Assembly (NCBI GenBank): GCA_009885525.1
Contig: VFKN01000205.1
Location: 1-40,010 of the forward strand
Reading direction: 5' to 3'
Length of the DNA stretch: 40,010 nucleotides
DNA from: Anaerolineaceae bacterium
GTDB taxonomy: Bacteria > Chloroflexota > Anaerolineae > Anaerolineales > Villigracilaceae
This document shows positions 15,208 to 23,379 of this stretch, piece by piece; position 1 is the first letter of the stretch; every line of letters begins with the position of its first letter. The notes under the pieces were generated by a model. That model saw nothing but the letters and a program-made list of their open reading frames with translations, had not been told where the DNA came from and ran no database searches. Made by a program: the position numbers and the translations under genes.

Positions 15208-17412
15208 TTACTTGATGAACGTATACACCACAGCATGGGCAACTTCAGTGCCGCCGCTTACAATCGTCAAAGTGGCTTGATGATCGCCAGCACTCGCGGC
15301 TTTACCTGCCGTCATGGTTACTGTGAAGGAACCAGATGCGCCAGCAGCCAAAGTGACGCTGGATGGGCTTACAGAATAACCGATGCTTGCATCGCCTGCG
15401 CCGACTGCCACATCATAAGTTGCAGCGTCGCCCAGGTTGGTGAGCGTCACAACATAGGTTTTCGTTTGACCGGAACCGGAAGGAATGGCGCCGAAACTTA
15501 CACTGACAGGATCCAGCGCAACCACTGCATTGACTGCCGAGAACAAATTCTCGCGGCCGGCACCAACGATGTTCATATCGGTTTCAAGCGCAGCGCTGGT
15601 GGATTTCTTTAGAGCGCCTTGATCGGCTGTATTGATAATTGCCGAGCGAACCTGCGCGGCCGTCCAAGTTGGGTGCTGTTGGCGCACAATTGCTGCTGAA
15701 CCGGCAAGGTGCGGGGAAGCCATTGATGTGCCCTGGAAGAACGCAAAGCACGGGTTGCCACCACAATAAGATTGAGGAATGGAACTGAGTACGTTTACGC
15801 CAGGAGCAACCACATCCGGCTTGACGCGGAAATCAACATCCGTGGGACCCTGACTGCTGAAGCCGGCCATGAAGTCATCATTACCAGTCACAATGTATGC
15901 CGAAGTTGCCGAGATGGTTGTGCTCCCGCCATTATTGGATTTAAGAGCCGCTCCATCGTTTAAGGAAACGTTGTACGCGGGCACTGTGGGTTGATTAGCC
16001 GTACCATCCGAGGCCATGCCAATGCCATCGCCAGCAGCATTGTTGGAAACCAACACGGCTATCGCGCCGGCATTTTGTGCATTGCGGATTTTTGTAGAGA
16101 AGGTACAAACGCCGCGTGAGATCAACGCGATCTTGCCAGTGAGATCGGCGGTCAGCGGACTACAAGCGGTGCTGAGACCCGTCGCGGCATTTATCGGCGC
16201 TTCAGTGACCACACCAAGCGGGGCGGTCAAGTTGCTTGTGACTGTGGCAAAATCACCTTCAACACCTGCAGCAGTGACGCCTCCAACCGAGATCGGAGTA
16301 GCAACCACATGACCCACAGTTGCTGCACCCGCAGTCAAAGCAGCAGCAGCGGAACCGGGTGAGCCAACAGTGTAGTGACCGGGGCCTTCATTGCCAGCGG
16401 AAATAGCAACGACCATGTTTGCCCAATCAAGATGATCCACTGCGACCGTCAACAGATCTTGAATTCCGTGCGCGCCACCACCCAAACTCATGTTGATGAC
16501 ATCAAAGCCGTCAAAGTAAGCGGCCTCAAGCGCATTGAGAATATCTTCTGAGCGCGCATTTGCAACATCACCGGGGAAAACATTATAGTTTCCAAGTAAA
16601 GCGCGAGGCGCAACACCAGAAATGCCATGAGGAACCGAAACGCTGCCAACAACTGCCGGTGTTTCAAAGTTACAGGCAACTGTTCCAGCCACGTGAGTAC
16701 CATGCTCGCTAATGGCTTCGGCTGTGTAATTGCGGCTGGGTGTCTTCATATTGAAGACCTTGGCAACGATCACTTTATTATTGGTGAAACGCGCATCGCC
16801 AAGTTGAGTCTGGGCAGGGTAACCCGTATCACTAAAACACGGATGCGTGACATCAATGCCAGAGTCTACGATCGCGACTTTCACGCCCTCGCCAGCATTG
16901 GCAGAACCGCCATTTTGATCCCACGCCGCAAAGGCATTGATAATCGCCAGGTCGGGGTCATCGTTAGTGGGGTAATACAATCCTTCATACTCCACGTGGA
17001 CTACCATCGGTGCCTGGGAAAGTTTGGAAAGCGGGGTGCCGTTAAGTTGCACAGCCACCGCGTTTAATGCGATATCGTATTCGCCAGTCACTTTCACTTT
17101 CGGAGCATTCGTGCGCAGCCAGGCTTTGAAATCATTGCGCAAGGCGGAGAGCTGTGCGCGATATGATTTTACAGTTGTATTCTTGAAGTCAATTTTCTTA
17201 CCCTGAACAGGATGAGTTTTTACATAAGTAGAGAGCGGATCCCCTTTGAGTTGAACCAATGCTGTGGATGTGTCCACAGTAGGCCCTGTGATCGTACTGT
17301 CAGAATTATTTCCCCCGCCGCCGCCATTTGCCGCAGATACACTGCCTGCGGGTATCAAGAGAGATGTCAGCATAACAAGAACCAACAACGTATTGAACCA
17401 TTTTGTTTTCAT
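15208..17412 (-). CDS. Secreted subtilisin-like serine protease (S8) with PA insert
   Basis: The 734-residue precursor has a signal peptide (about 1-28), an I9-type propeptide (about 50-142) and an S8 catalytic domain with Asp183 (VDSGID), His237 (HGTHVAG), oxyanion Asn341 (SAGNEGPG) and Ser563 (GTSMASPH). A PA domain is inserted at about 390-505 (LTGKIALISRGVCTF), and a Fn3-like C-terminal domain follows (about 635-730). The layout resembles lactocepin- and cucumisin-type extracellular proteases. GGAGAA precedes the ATG. The roughly 210-nt leader contains a cyclic-di-GMP riboswitch and terminator, so secretion of this protease is probably tied to the motile/sessile switch. Confidence 0.93.
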   Translation of the reverse strand: MKTKWFNTLLVLVMLTSLLIPAGSVSAANGGGGGNNSDSTITGPTVDTSTALVQLKGDPLSTYVKTHPVQGKKIDFKNTTVKSYRAQLSALRNDFKAWLRTNAPKVKVTGEYDIALNAVAVQLNGTPLSKLSQAPMVVHVEYEGLYYPTNDDPDLAIINAFAAWDQNGGSANAGEGVKVAIVDSGIDVTHPCFSDTGYPAQTQLGDARFTNNKVIVAKVFNMKTPSRNYTAEAISEHGTHVAGTVACNFETPAVVGSVSVPHGISGVAPRALLGNYNVFPGDVANARSEDILNALEAAYFDGFDVINMSLGGGAHGIQDLLTVAVDHLDWANMVVAISAGNEGPGHYTVGSPGSAAAALTAGAATVGHVVATPISVGGVTAAGVEGDFATVTSNLTAPLGVVTEAPINAATGLSTACSPLTADLTGKIALISRGVCTFSTKIRNAQNAGAIAVLVSNNAAGDGIGMASDGTANQPTVPAYNVSLNDGAALKSNNGGSTTISATSAYIVTGNDDFMAGFSSQGPTDVDFRVKPDVVAPGVNVLSSIPQSYCGGNPCFAFFQGTSMASPHLAGSAAIVRQQHPTWTAAQVRSAIINTADQGALKKSTSAALETDMNIVGAGRENLFSAVNAVVALDPVSVSFGAIPSGSGQTKTYVVTLTNLGDAATYDVAVGAGDASIGYSVSPSSVTLAAGASGSFTVTMTAGKAASAGDHQATLTIVSGGTEVAHAVVYTFIK

Positions 17413-17497
17413 TTATTTTTTCTCCTAAGGCTAGTTTGATTATTTATTGCCAATATCATATGTTGAAAAATAAATTGCGTAGTTGTTCATGTCTCCT

Positions 17498-17536
17498 TAA
17501 ATAAAACTGCCGAAGAAAACTTGTTCTTCAGCAGTT
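17498..17536 (-). terminator. Expression-platform terminator of the riboswitch
   Basis: On the minus strand AACTGCTGAAGAA pairs with TTCTTCGGCAGTT and is followed by TTATTT. The 5' arm overlaps the 3' end of the aptamer, so folding of aptamer and terminator should be mutually exclusive, predicting an ON switch on ligand binding. Confidence 0.75.
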
Positions 17537-17612
17537 TGGCGGTCTGCGGAGCAGATCCATAACTTTGCGTCCCCATCTCACGATGAGTTTGCCTTTTCGA
17601 GTTTGCAAATTT
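17530..17612 (-). ncRNA. Cyclic-di-GMP-I (GEMM-I) riboswitch
   Basis: The minus strand shows the GEMM-I hallmarks in order: AAAAGGCAAACTC, a GNRA-capped hairpin CTCATC-GTGA-GATGGG, the invariant GGGACGCAAAG, then a second hairpin GGATCTGC-TCC-GCAGACC and a GCC tetraloop-receptor-like segment. These match the consensus seen in Vc2-type aptamers. The closing P1 helix is not obvious to me. It is followed directly by an intrinsic terminator and then the S8 protease gene. GG before CAAAC is retained, so c-di-GMP is the default ligand; the cGAMP-binding variant cannot be excluded by eye. Confidence 0.88.
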
Positions 17613-17629
17613 GTAAGGTTACAAGCCTT

Positions 17630-17658
17630 ATCATATAACATATTGGGTGAAAAATCAA
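17630..17658 (-). promoter_or_regulatory. Promoter of the riboswitch-protease transcript
   Basis: On the minus strand -35 TTGATT (17653-17658) and -10 TATGAT (17630-17635) are separated by exactly 17 bp. This predicts a start near 17623, just upstream of the aptamer. Confidence 0.7.
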
Positions 17659-17659
17659 G

Positions 17660-17994
17660 ATGCCAGCAGCAATTTTCATTATGAAAAACCTATATCCACA
17701 GATTGCACAGATTTAGCAGATTTTTTCCTCTCAATCTGCATATAAAAAAACGGTAGTGAGTAAGTCGAAATGACAAACCTTAACGCGAATTTCTCAAATG
17801 AAGCGAATGCCGCGAAAAAACCAAAATATTGGCGAAATTTGCCCAATTCGCGCCATTCGCGTTAAAAAAGTAGTTCGGTTGCAAACTTGAAATTTGCCAT
17901 CACTTACAAAGTAAACACTACCAAAAAACATATTAAGAATTGCTGACAAATGAAGGAAAGTAAAATTATCTGGTTTACAATCATCTGAATTACT
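17660..17994. other. Intergenic region with dispersed palindromes
   Basis: No gene is seen in this stretch. It contains a CACAGATT.GCACAGATTT segment with AGATTTTTTCCTCTCAATCT (about 17690-17740) and a large inverted repeat TTAACGCGAAT (17780-17790) / ATTCGCGTTAA (17855-17865) enclosing further GCGAA motifs. A TACAAT at 17979-17984 may be the -10 of the following cyclase gene. Confidence 0.5.
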
Positions 17995-19815
17995 ATGGCA
18001 AAAGAATTTCACTACACATGGACATGGGACTTGCAATCTTCACCTGAAGCGCTCTGGCCGTTTATGTCGGATACGAACCGTTTTAACCGCGATACGGGCT
18101 TGCCGCCGATAATATTGTTAGAGATTATGAATGGCGTCAAAAGGACGAAGTTCAATATCCCCGTTATTAATATCGAGTGGGAAGAAGAACCATTTGAGTG
18201 GACGTATCCGACACATTTTGGAGTTTTGCGGCGTTATAAAACAGGTCCGCTTCAACAAATGCGCGTGGACTGTCAGTTGCAAAGAAGTGAAAATGGCACA
18301 CGCATTATCTACAACGTATGGGCGACTTCGCGAAATATATTGGGAGATATTGCCATTCCGCTTGGCGTTGGCATTTTCAGCGCGAAAAAATTTGAGGCGA
18401 TAACCCGCCGTTATGATCGCATTGCGGAAAGCAGCAACTCGATCATGTTGATGACGAAGAGGGAAAATCTTTCATCCGCGCGCCGCGTCAATTTAAAATC
18501 TAAAATGGAACAATTAAAGAATCAAAACGTGGACGAATCAATCATCGATCGTCTTTTTGAATTTTTAAATCACGCCGATGATTTTTCGGTTCAACGCATG
18601 CGGCCTTACGCGCTTGCCGATGGATGGAACCTCCCGCGCCGTGCGATGCTTGAAACATTTTTACGCGCCACACGCATTGGCATATTGGATATGTATTGGG
18701 ATTTGCTCTGCCCCGAATGCCGCGGCGTCACAGAGGATATTTCGCACTTAAGCGATGTGCACGCCACCTCACATTGCAACACCTGTCAGATCGATTTCAG
18801 CGCGAACTTCGACCACAACATCGAGGTGATCTTCCGCCCGAATGCTTCGGTGCGCGAAGTCGATAAAACCATTGAGTTTTGCGTCGGCAACCCGCAGCGT
18901 CAAACACATATTATGTTTTCCACGATCGTCCAGCCGCACGAAAATTTATCGCTATCTACCATGATCGATGAAGGACGCTATCTTTTACGCGCCTCACAAT
19001 TATCTGGAGCGCAGAATTTTCTCGCCACGAAAAACGGCGCAAAAAAAGTTGACGTTCTTGCAAGTGACGCGGGCTGGCAGACAGGTCTGTTCGAAATCGG
19101 GCTGATGCCCTACATCAATTTGATCAACGAAACGGATCACGCGCAGGTTTTTGAATTGGTTCACTCTGCCTGGTCGGATCAATCCGCCACTGCCGCGGAT
19201 GTGACCACGCTGCAAGTCTTCCGCGATTTATTCTCCAGCGAAGTATTTCGCCCGGGTGAAGAAATTTCAATCGGATCAACCACGTTGATGTTCACCGACT
19301 TGCGCGGCTCGACCAAACTTTATCGCGAGATCGGCGACGCGCAAGCCTTCAGCCGTGTGCGCGAGCATTTTGACATTTTAGAACGCGCCATTGCCGCAGA
19401 AGGCGGCTCGGTTGTCAAAACGATCGGCGACGCAGTCATGGCGGCGTTCCGCTCACCGGAGGCGGCAATCCGCGCGATTTGGGATGTACAAAAAGAATTG
19501 ACGAGCAGAGGTCAACCGTTGCTGATGATCAAGGTTGGGATTCATCAAGGCCCGTGCATTGCCGTGAACTTAAATGATCGTCTTGATTATTTCGGGTCAA
19601 CGGTCAACATCACTTCGCGTCTGCCGGGATTCTCAACGGGCGGAGAGGTAATCTTCTCTCAACAAATTCATGAAAACCCCGAAGTGATGGCCTTCCTCGA
19701 AAAGAACGCGCTGCCAAATTCGATGACAAAATTCTCAGGCGACATCCGCGGATATGATGAGCCGATGGATCTGTGGAAAGTAAAGATGGGGGAAGCGAAC
19801 AAGGATGAAGGATAA
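17995..19815 (+). CDS. Class III adenylate cyclase with SRPBCC and zinc-ribbon regions
   Basis: In this 606-residue protein, residues 1-150 resemble an SRPBCC lipid/ligand-binding domain. A DUF5939-like region follows, with a CPEC...CNTC zinc ribbon (Cys239, 242, 261, 264). Residues 425-595 form a class III cyclase domain with metal-binding Asp435 and Asp479, Lys475 and Asp531 at the adenine-selecting positions, and Asn538/Arg542 as transition-state residues. It therefore probably makes cAMP, as a cytoplasmic enzyme with no membrane helix. No Shine-Dalgarno is visible. The final codons run into a heptad repeat. What the SRPBCC pocket senses is unknown. Confidence 0.9.
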   Translation: MAKEFHYTWTWDLQSSPEALWPFMSDTNRFNRDTGLPPIILLEIMNGVKRTKFNIPVINIEWEEEPFEWTYPTHFGVLRRYKTGPLQQMRVDCQLQRSENGTRIIYNVWATSRNILGDIAIPLGVGIFSAKKFEAITRRYDRIAESSNSIMLMTKRENLSSARRVNLKSKMEQLKNQNVDESIIDRLFEFLNHADDFSVQRMRPYALADGWNLPRRAMLETFLRATRIGILDMYWDLLCPECRGVTEDISHLSDVHATSHCNTCQIDFSANFDHNIEVIFRPNASVREVDKTIEFCVGNPQRQTHIMFSTIVQPHENLSLSTMIDEGRYLLRASQLSGAQNFLATKNGAKKVDVLASDAGWQTGLFEIGLMPYINLINETDHAQVFELVHSAWSDQSATAADVTTLQVFRDLFSSEVFRPGEEISIGSTTLMFTDLRGSTKLYREIGDAQAFSRVREHFDILERAIAAEGGSVVKTIGDAVMAAFRSPEAAIRAIWDVQKELTSRGQPLLMIKVGIHQGPCIAVNLNDRLDYFGSTVNITSRLPGFSTGGEVIFSQQIHENPEVMAFLEKNALPNSMTKFSGDIRGYDEPMDLWKVKMGEANKDEG

Positions 19816-19828
19816 AGGTTGAAGGATG
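19801..19828. repeat. 7-bp heptad repeat at the cyclase 3' end
   Basis: AAGGATG, AAGGATA, AAGGTTG and AAGGATG follow in 7-bp register and supply the last codons (KDEG, stop) of the cyclase gene. Same family as 14082-14116. Confidence 0.6.
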
Positions 19829-19837
19829 AATAAAAAA

Positions 19838-19880
19838 AACAAAAAGACCGCCAGATTTTTCTGGCGGTCTTTTTGTTTAT
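19838..19880. terminator. Bidirectional terminator between convergent genes
   Basis: AAAAAGACCGCCAGA is inverted as TCTGGCGGTCTTTTT around a TTTT loop, with U-tracts on both strands. It serves the cyclase gene (plus) and the DUF4349 gene (minus). Confidence 0.9.
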
Positions 19881-19884
19881 CTAA

Positions 19885-20874
19885 CTATTTCGATTTTCTT
19901 GTGAACCATTTCCACAATAACCAAATGACCAGCACGGGCGGCGCAAAGATGGGAACAAGCACAACGATGAACCAGATCAGGAAGTTGAAAATCCCTTGAT
20001 ATGCATAGGTAACAGTCTCTTTGGCGTTGTTGAATGTTTCGCCGGGTTTCCATGATACGGGTGTGGCAGTCGGTAAAGGAGTCGGCGTCGCAATCTCTGG
20101 CAGTTTTGGTTCGAAGTTAATAGTGATCGTTGAGTATGCGGAACGGTCCTGCAAATAGTTCATTTGACCTTTGATCTGCTCGATCTGCGCCTCTATGTTG
20201 GAGAGTTCCTGATTGATGCGCAGGGCTTCATCCGTGGTTTTGGCGTCATCAAGGAAGGATTTGATGCGATCACGAGTTGCTTCGAGGTTGATCACTTGAG
20301 ATTGCAGGTCAACAAATTGATCGCTAACATCTTCGCCTGAAGCGGTTTCATCCAACACCTGAACGGCGAGTCCGCGCAGTTTGGTAAGTATGCGCTCAAA
20401 TTGCGTGACCGGCACGCCAATGGTGATGGTGGCATATTTGTAATTCTTGCCGTCGGAATATGGCTGATACCACACGCGCGAGCTGACGATATATCCGCCG
20501 GCGTCTGCAATCGCTTGCGTGGCGCGGTCAATTGCGATGTCGGTATCTTCGACTTGTAGTTTTATATCCGCGTTCTTAATGATCATACGACCAGCAGAGT
20601 TGGCAATATCCGCAGGAGCGCCATCCACTGATACGGGCGGCATGGCGGTTGCCATTACAACGTTGCCGCCGCCAGAAGCGGACGGCCCTTTTGCCGCGGA
20701 TTCAGATTCCACTTGCGGGGCAACAGCGCCAGGTTGTTCCATTGAAAAAGAGTCTACAGCAGCGGGGGCCTCGGTTGCAGCGGATCTCATAGGCGCGGCT
20801 CCGCTTGCACAAGCGGAAAGGATCAATCCACCCGTCAACACGAACAGGGCCAGTAATTTGAAATGCGATTTCAT
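19885..20874 (-). CDS. DUF4349 lipoprotein
   Basis: The ATG at 20874 is preferred because GGAGG lies just upstream; a longer in-frame ORF would hide the signal peptide. The 329-residue product has lipobox LSAC (Cys22), an Ala/Pro/Glu-rich linker, a DUF4349 domain (RMIIKNADIKLQVEDTD, then a YIVSS strand), a coiled coil rich in Glu/Gln/Leu (about 185-240) and a C-terminal membrane helix (about 295-322) ending in Lys/Arg. It is therefore held in the membrane at both ends. The function of DUF4349 proteins is not established. It has no obvious operon partner. Confidence 0.85.
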   Translation of the reverse strand: MKSHFKLLALFVLTGGLILSACASGAAPMRSAATEAPAAVDSFSMEQPGAVAPQVESESAAKGPSASGGGNVVMATAMPPVSVDGAPADIANSAGRMIIKNADIKLQVEDTDIAIDRATQAIADAGGYIVSSRVWYQPYSDGKNYKYATITIGVPVTQFERILTKLRGLAVQVLDETASGEDVSDQFVDLQSQVINLEATRDRIKSFLDDAKTTDEALRINQELSNIEAQIEQIKGQMNYLQDRSAYSTITINFEPKLPEIATPTPLPTATPVSWKPGETFNNAKETVTYAYQGIFNFLIWFIVVLVPIFAPPVLVIWLLWKWFTRKSK

Positions 20875-20974
20875 ACGTTCCTCCAGTTGAAAAAGTTTCG
20901 GCGTTACAGGATAGACGATGGCCAATGAGAATTGTTCCCGACAAGACCATTCTCTATTCTCTATCTCCTCCACT

Positions 20975-21634
20975 TCACAAATACTTATCCCCCGCCTGTC
21001 TTTTCCGCATCACCTTTGCAGGAATTCCATACGCCACACAATGATCGGGAATATCCTTCAACGCGACTGAGCCCGCGCCGAGAATCGTCTGCTCCCCAAT
21101 ATTTACGCCATGAATAATATTCGCGCCCAACGAGATCGCGCTGAACGCGCCGATTGAAACCATGCCGCCTGTTGTCACACCCGGCGCAAGGCTGGCGAAA
21201 TCGCCCATCACGCAATCATGGTCAAGCGCGGATTTGGTATTCAAAATGCAATGCCCGCCAATTTTGCTATCGCTGTTCACGATCACGCCCGCCATCAAGA
21301 CTGATCCTGCACCGATCATCACTCCGCGCGCAATGCTTGCTGAAGGATGAATTACCGCAACAAAATTAAAATCAGGCAGCATTGATTTAATTTTTTCCGC
21401 TACAAGATGACGCGTCCAATTATCGCCGATCGTAATGATCCCACCTGTCACTACGCCGCTCTTAAAAAGATTCACCAGCATATCTTCCGCGCCAAGAATC
21501 TTATATCCGAATATATCCTCACCCGCGGGTTTGTACGTGTCGATCAAGCCGTGAATTTCATGTTTTGCTTCCTTCTCGACAATATCCATCACAACCTTCG
21601 CATGTTCCGACGCGCCGATCAATACAATTTTCAT
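20975..21634 (-). CDS. NeuD/PglD-type sugar O- or N-acyltransferase
   Basis: The 219-residue protein has an N-terminal Rossmann-like part starting MKIVLIGASEHAKVVMDIVE, followed by hexapeptide repeats forming a left-handed beta-helix (IARGVMIGAGSVLMAGVIVN through INIGEQTILGAGSVALKDI). This is the sialic-acid O-acetyltransferase / PglD family, which acetylates nucleotide-activated amino sugars. The ATG at 21634 has GAGGTGA upstream. It follows the glycosyltransferase gene on the same strand across a palindromic repeat, so the two probably serve surface glycan synthesis. Confidence 0.87.
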   Translation of the reverse strand: MKIVLIGASEHAKVVMDIVEKEAKHEIHGLIDTYKPAGEDIFGYKILGAEDMLVNLFKSGVVTGGIITIGDNWTRHLVAEKIKSMLPDFNFVAVIHPSASIARGVMIGAGSVLMAGVIVNSDSKIGGHCILNTKSALDHDCVMGDFASLAPGVTTGGMVSIGAFSAISLGANIIHGVNIGEQTILGAGSVALKDIPDHCVAYGIPAKVMRKRQAGDKYL

Positions 21635-21644
21635 TTTCACCTCG

Positions 21645-21700
21645 GACTCCAAAGTCTCCTGACTTTGGAGTTTCAACGACTGGAGTCGTTGGACTCCAGT
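21645..21700. repeat. GAGTCCAACGACTCCAG palindromic repeat, copy 1
   Basis: Two stacked palindromes (GGACTCCAAAGTC..GACTTTGGAGT and CAACGACTGGAGTCGTTG) fill the gap between the glycosyltransferase and acyltransferase genes. They supply the last glycosyltransferase codons (ESNDSSR). Related sequence is at 37704-37765, and an interrupted copy is at 38758-38777. Confidence 0.75.
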
Positions 21701-22884
21701 AAATTATCCAAAAGACTCATCAATTGATCCGCGACCTTCTCGCGGCTGAAATTCTCTTCCAAATATTTCCGCCCCTTCAATCCCATTTCGCGCGCTTTAA
21801 TTTTATCTTCAGCCAGCCTTGAAATTATATCCGCCAGCGCAGCGGGATTCCCCGGCTCGGCAAAATATCCGCAGCCCGCAGATTCAACCACCTCGCGGAT
21901 CACGCCGTCAATGACCAGCGCAACGGGTCTGCCCGCCGCCATATAATCAAAAACTTTATTAGGATATGTTTGTTTATATTCATCCAACGGTTTCAGAATC
22001 GCAATGCACGCATCCGCGCCCGCGAGGACTTCCGCCATTTCCGTTTTTGGAATGGAAGGAAGAAAGGTCACGTTGTCCAATTTCATTTCTTTTGCCTGCG
22101 TGATTAACGCGGATTTTTCTTTTCCATCACCGACAAAAACGATTTGGATATTTTTGTCAGTCAGCAAGCGGGCTGACTCCAGAAGGATATTCAAATCATT
22201 CGACATGCCGTGTGCGCCTGCATATAACGCAACAAATTTATCCTGTAGATGATTCTCTGCCCGAAAAGATTTTCCTGCGCTGTTTGGATCGAACATCGCA
22301 GGATCTGCCCCATTCGGAATCAACGCGACGCGCTGCGCGCCCACACTCGAAACGTGGTCTAAAAACCCCGGGCTATTAACCACCACCCGATCCGCGTGCC
22401 GATACAGGAAGCGTTCCAGCCATTTGGAGAGCGCGATCAAAACGGGATTCGTCAATACGCCCACAGCAATTGCGAATTGAGGCCACAAGTCGCGCACCTC
22501 GAATAAAAATTTTGCGCGTTTGATCCGCGCCAGCGCCCACGCCGTCACACCCTGAAAGATCGGCGGAGATGTGCCCCACACAAGGTCAACATTTTTAACG
22601 CCAAGCCCAATCCAAAACGAGGAAAGCATGAATGAAAAAAAAGCGAGGATACGATGAAAAAAAGATTTGTGATGTGCGTCATACACGGATGCGCGAATTA
22701 CCCTCACCCCGTTTATTTCCTCGCCCGCCTGACTTGTTTGATTACCGGTGAGATAACTCACCGGCGAAGCGATCACCGTCACCTGATGTCCGCGTGAAAC
22801 CAAAATCCGCGCAAACTCGTGATGACGAGTTCCGCCCGGTTCGTTCAGTGCGGCAAAGGCTTGGTGAATAATTAGGATGTGCAT
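21673..22884 (-). CDS. Glycosyltransferase family 4 protein (WbuB/WcaI-like)
   Basis: The 403-residue GT-B protein opens with MHILIIHQAFAALNEPGGTRHHEFARILVSRGH, the acceptor-domain pattern of WbuB-type amino-sugar transferases. The GT4 nucleotide-sugar site appears as FVGDGKEKSALI and later AGRPVALVIDGVIREVVESAGCG (E-x7-E region). It probably adds a sugar to a lipid-linked surface glycan on the cytoplasmic face of the membrane. No ribosome site is evident; a 42-bp perfect palindrome ends 7 nt upstream of the ATG. The C-terminal codons come from a dispersed palindromic repeat. Confidence 0.88.
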   Translation of the reverse strand: MHILIIHQAFAALNEPGGTRHHEFARILVSRGHQVTVIASPVSYLTGNQTSQAGEEINGVRVIRASVYDAHHKSFFHRILAFFSFMLSSFWIGLGVKNVDLVWGTSPPIFQGVTAWALARIKRAKFLFEVRDLWPQFAIAVGVLTNPVLIALSKWLERFLYRHADRVVVNSPGFLDHVSSVGAQRVALIPNGADPAMFDPNSAGKSFRAENHLQDKFVALYAGAHGMSNDLNILLESARLLTDKNIQIVFVGDGKEKSALITQAKEMKLDNVTFLPSIPKTEMAEVLAGADACIAILKPLDEYKQTYPNKVFDYMAAGRPVALVIDGVIREVVESAGCGYFAEPGNPAALADIISRLAEDKIKAREMGLKGRKYLEENFSREKVADQLMSLLDNLLESNDSSR

Positions 22885-22891
22885 GGGGATT

Positions 22892-22933
22892 ATGGTTACT
22901 GGATCATGGAATTAACCATGATCCAGTAACCAT
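22892..22933. repeat. 42-bp perfect palindrome before the glycosyltransferase gene
   Basis: Arms ATGGTTACTGGATCATGG and CCATGATCCAGTAACCAT (18 bp, no mismatch) enclose AATTAA. It lies between the Nudix stop codon and the glycosyltransferase start, 7 nt before the ATG on the minus strand. There is no U-run, so it is more likely a translation-modulating hairpin or a tiny dispersed element than a terminator. Confidence 0.8.
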
Positions 22934-23376
22934 TAATTATCATCTTCGACAATTACAACGAACTCAGCAGGCCAGCCATCTTTCGCGCCTTTGGCAACCA
23001 ATTCCGCCAAAGCAGGCGGCAGAACATTTTTGATCAATATCTCTTCAAGCGGCATCCAGAGCGGATGAAAAGTCCCGTGAACAGGATCGTATTCGCCGTA
23101 TTCTTCACCCACGCCAGTGCCAAATTTTCCGTCAATTCTTTCCGCCAAAAAATAATGTTGATGATATCCGCGAAAAACGACCTCGGCAATTTTTTGTTTG
23201 AGTGCAACTTCGATCCCCAATTCTTCCTTCGCCTCGCGGACAGCGGTCTGTTCGGGCGTTTCGCCCTCGTCAATACCGCCGCCGGGAAAACTGAAATAAT
23301 GTCGTTCCTGGCGATGACGCTCGATGAGCGCAAGTTTATTCTGTTCGATCAGGACAATACCAGCGCGATTTTTCAT
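22933..23376 (-). CDS. Nudix hydrolase
   Basis: The 147-residue protein has a complete Nudix box, G33-x5-E39-x7-R47-E48-x2-E51-E52-x-G54-I55, inside SFPGGGIDEGETPEQ. Such enzymes hydrolyse nucleoside diphosphate-linked compounds with Mg2+; the substrate cannot be told from the sequence. The start lies 3 bp after the ribF stop codon on the same strand, so it is likely co-expressed with ribF. Confidence 0.9.
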   Translation of the reverse strand: MKNRAGIVLIEQNKLALIERHRQERHYFSFPGGGIDEGETPEQTAVREAKEELGIEVALKQKIAEVVFRGYHQHYFLAERIDGKFGTGVGEEYGEYDPVHGTFHPLWMPLEEILIKNVLPPALAELVAKGAKDGWPAEFVVIVEDDN

Positions 23377-23379
23377 GGG

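Noticed and set aside
20875..20973. N-terminal extension of the DUF4349 protein
   Set aside because: The extension places about 33 polar residues before an evident lipoprotein signal. GGAGG directly before the internal ATG decides the start.
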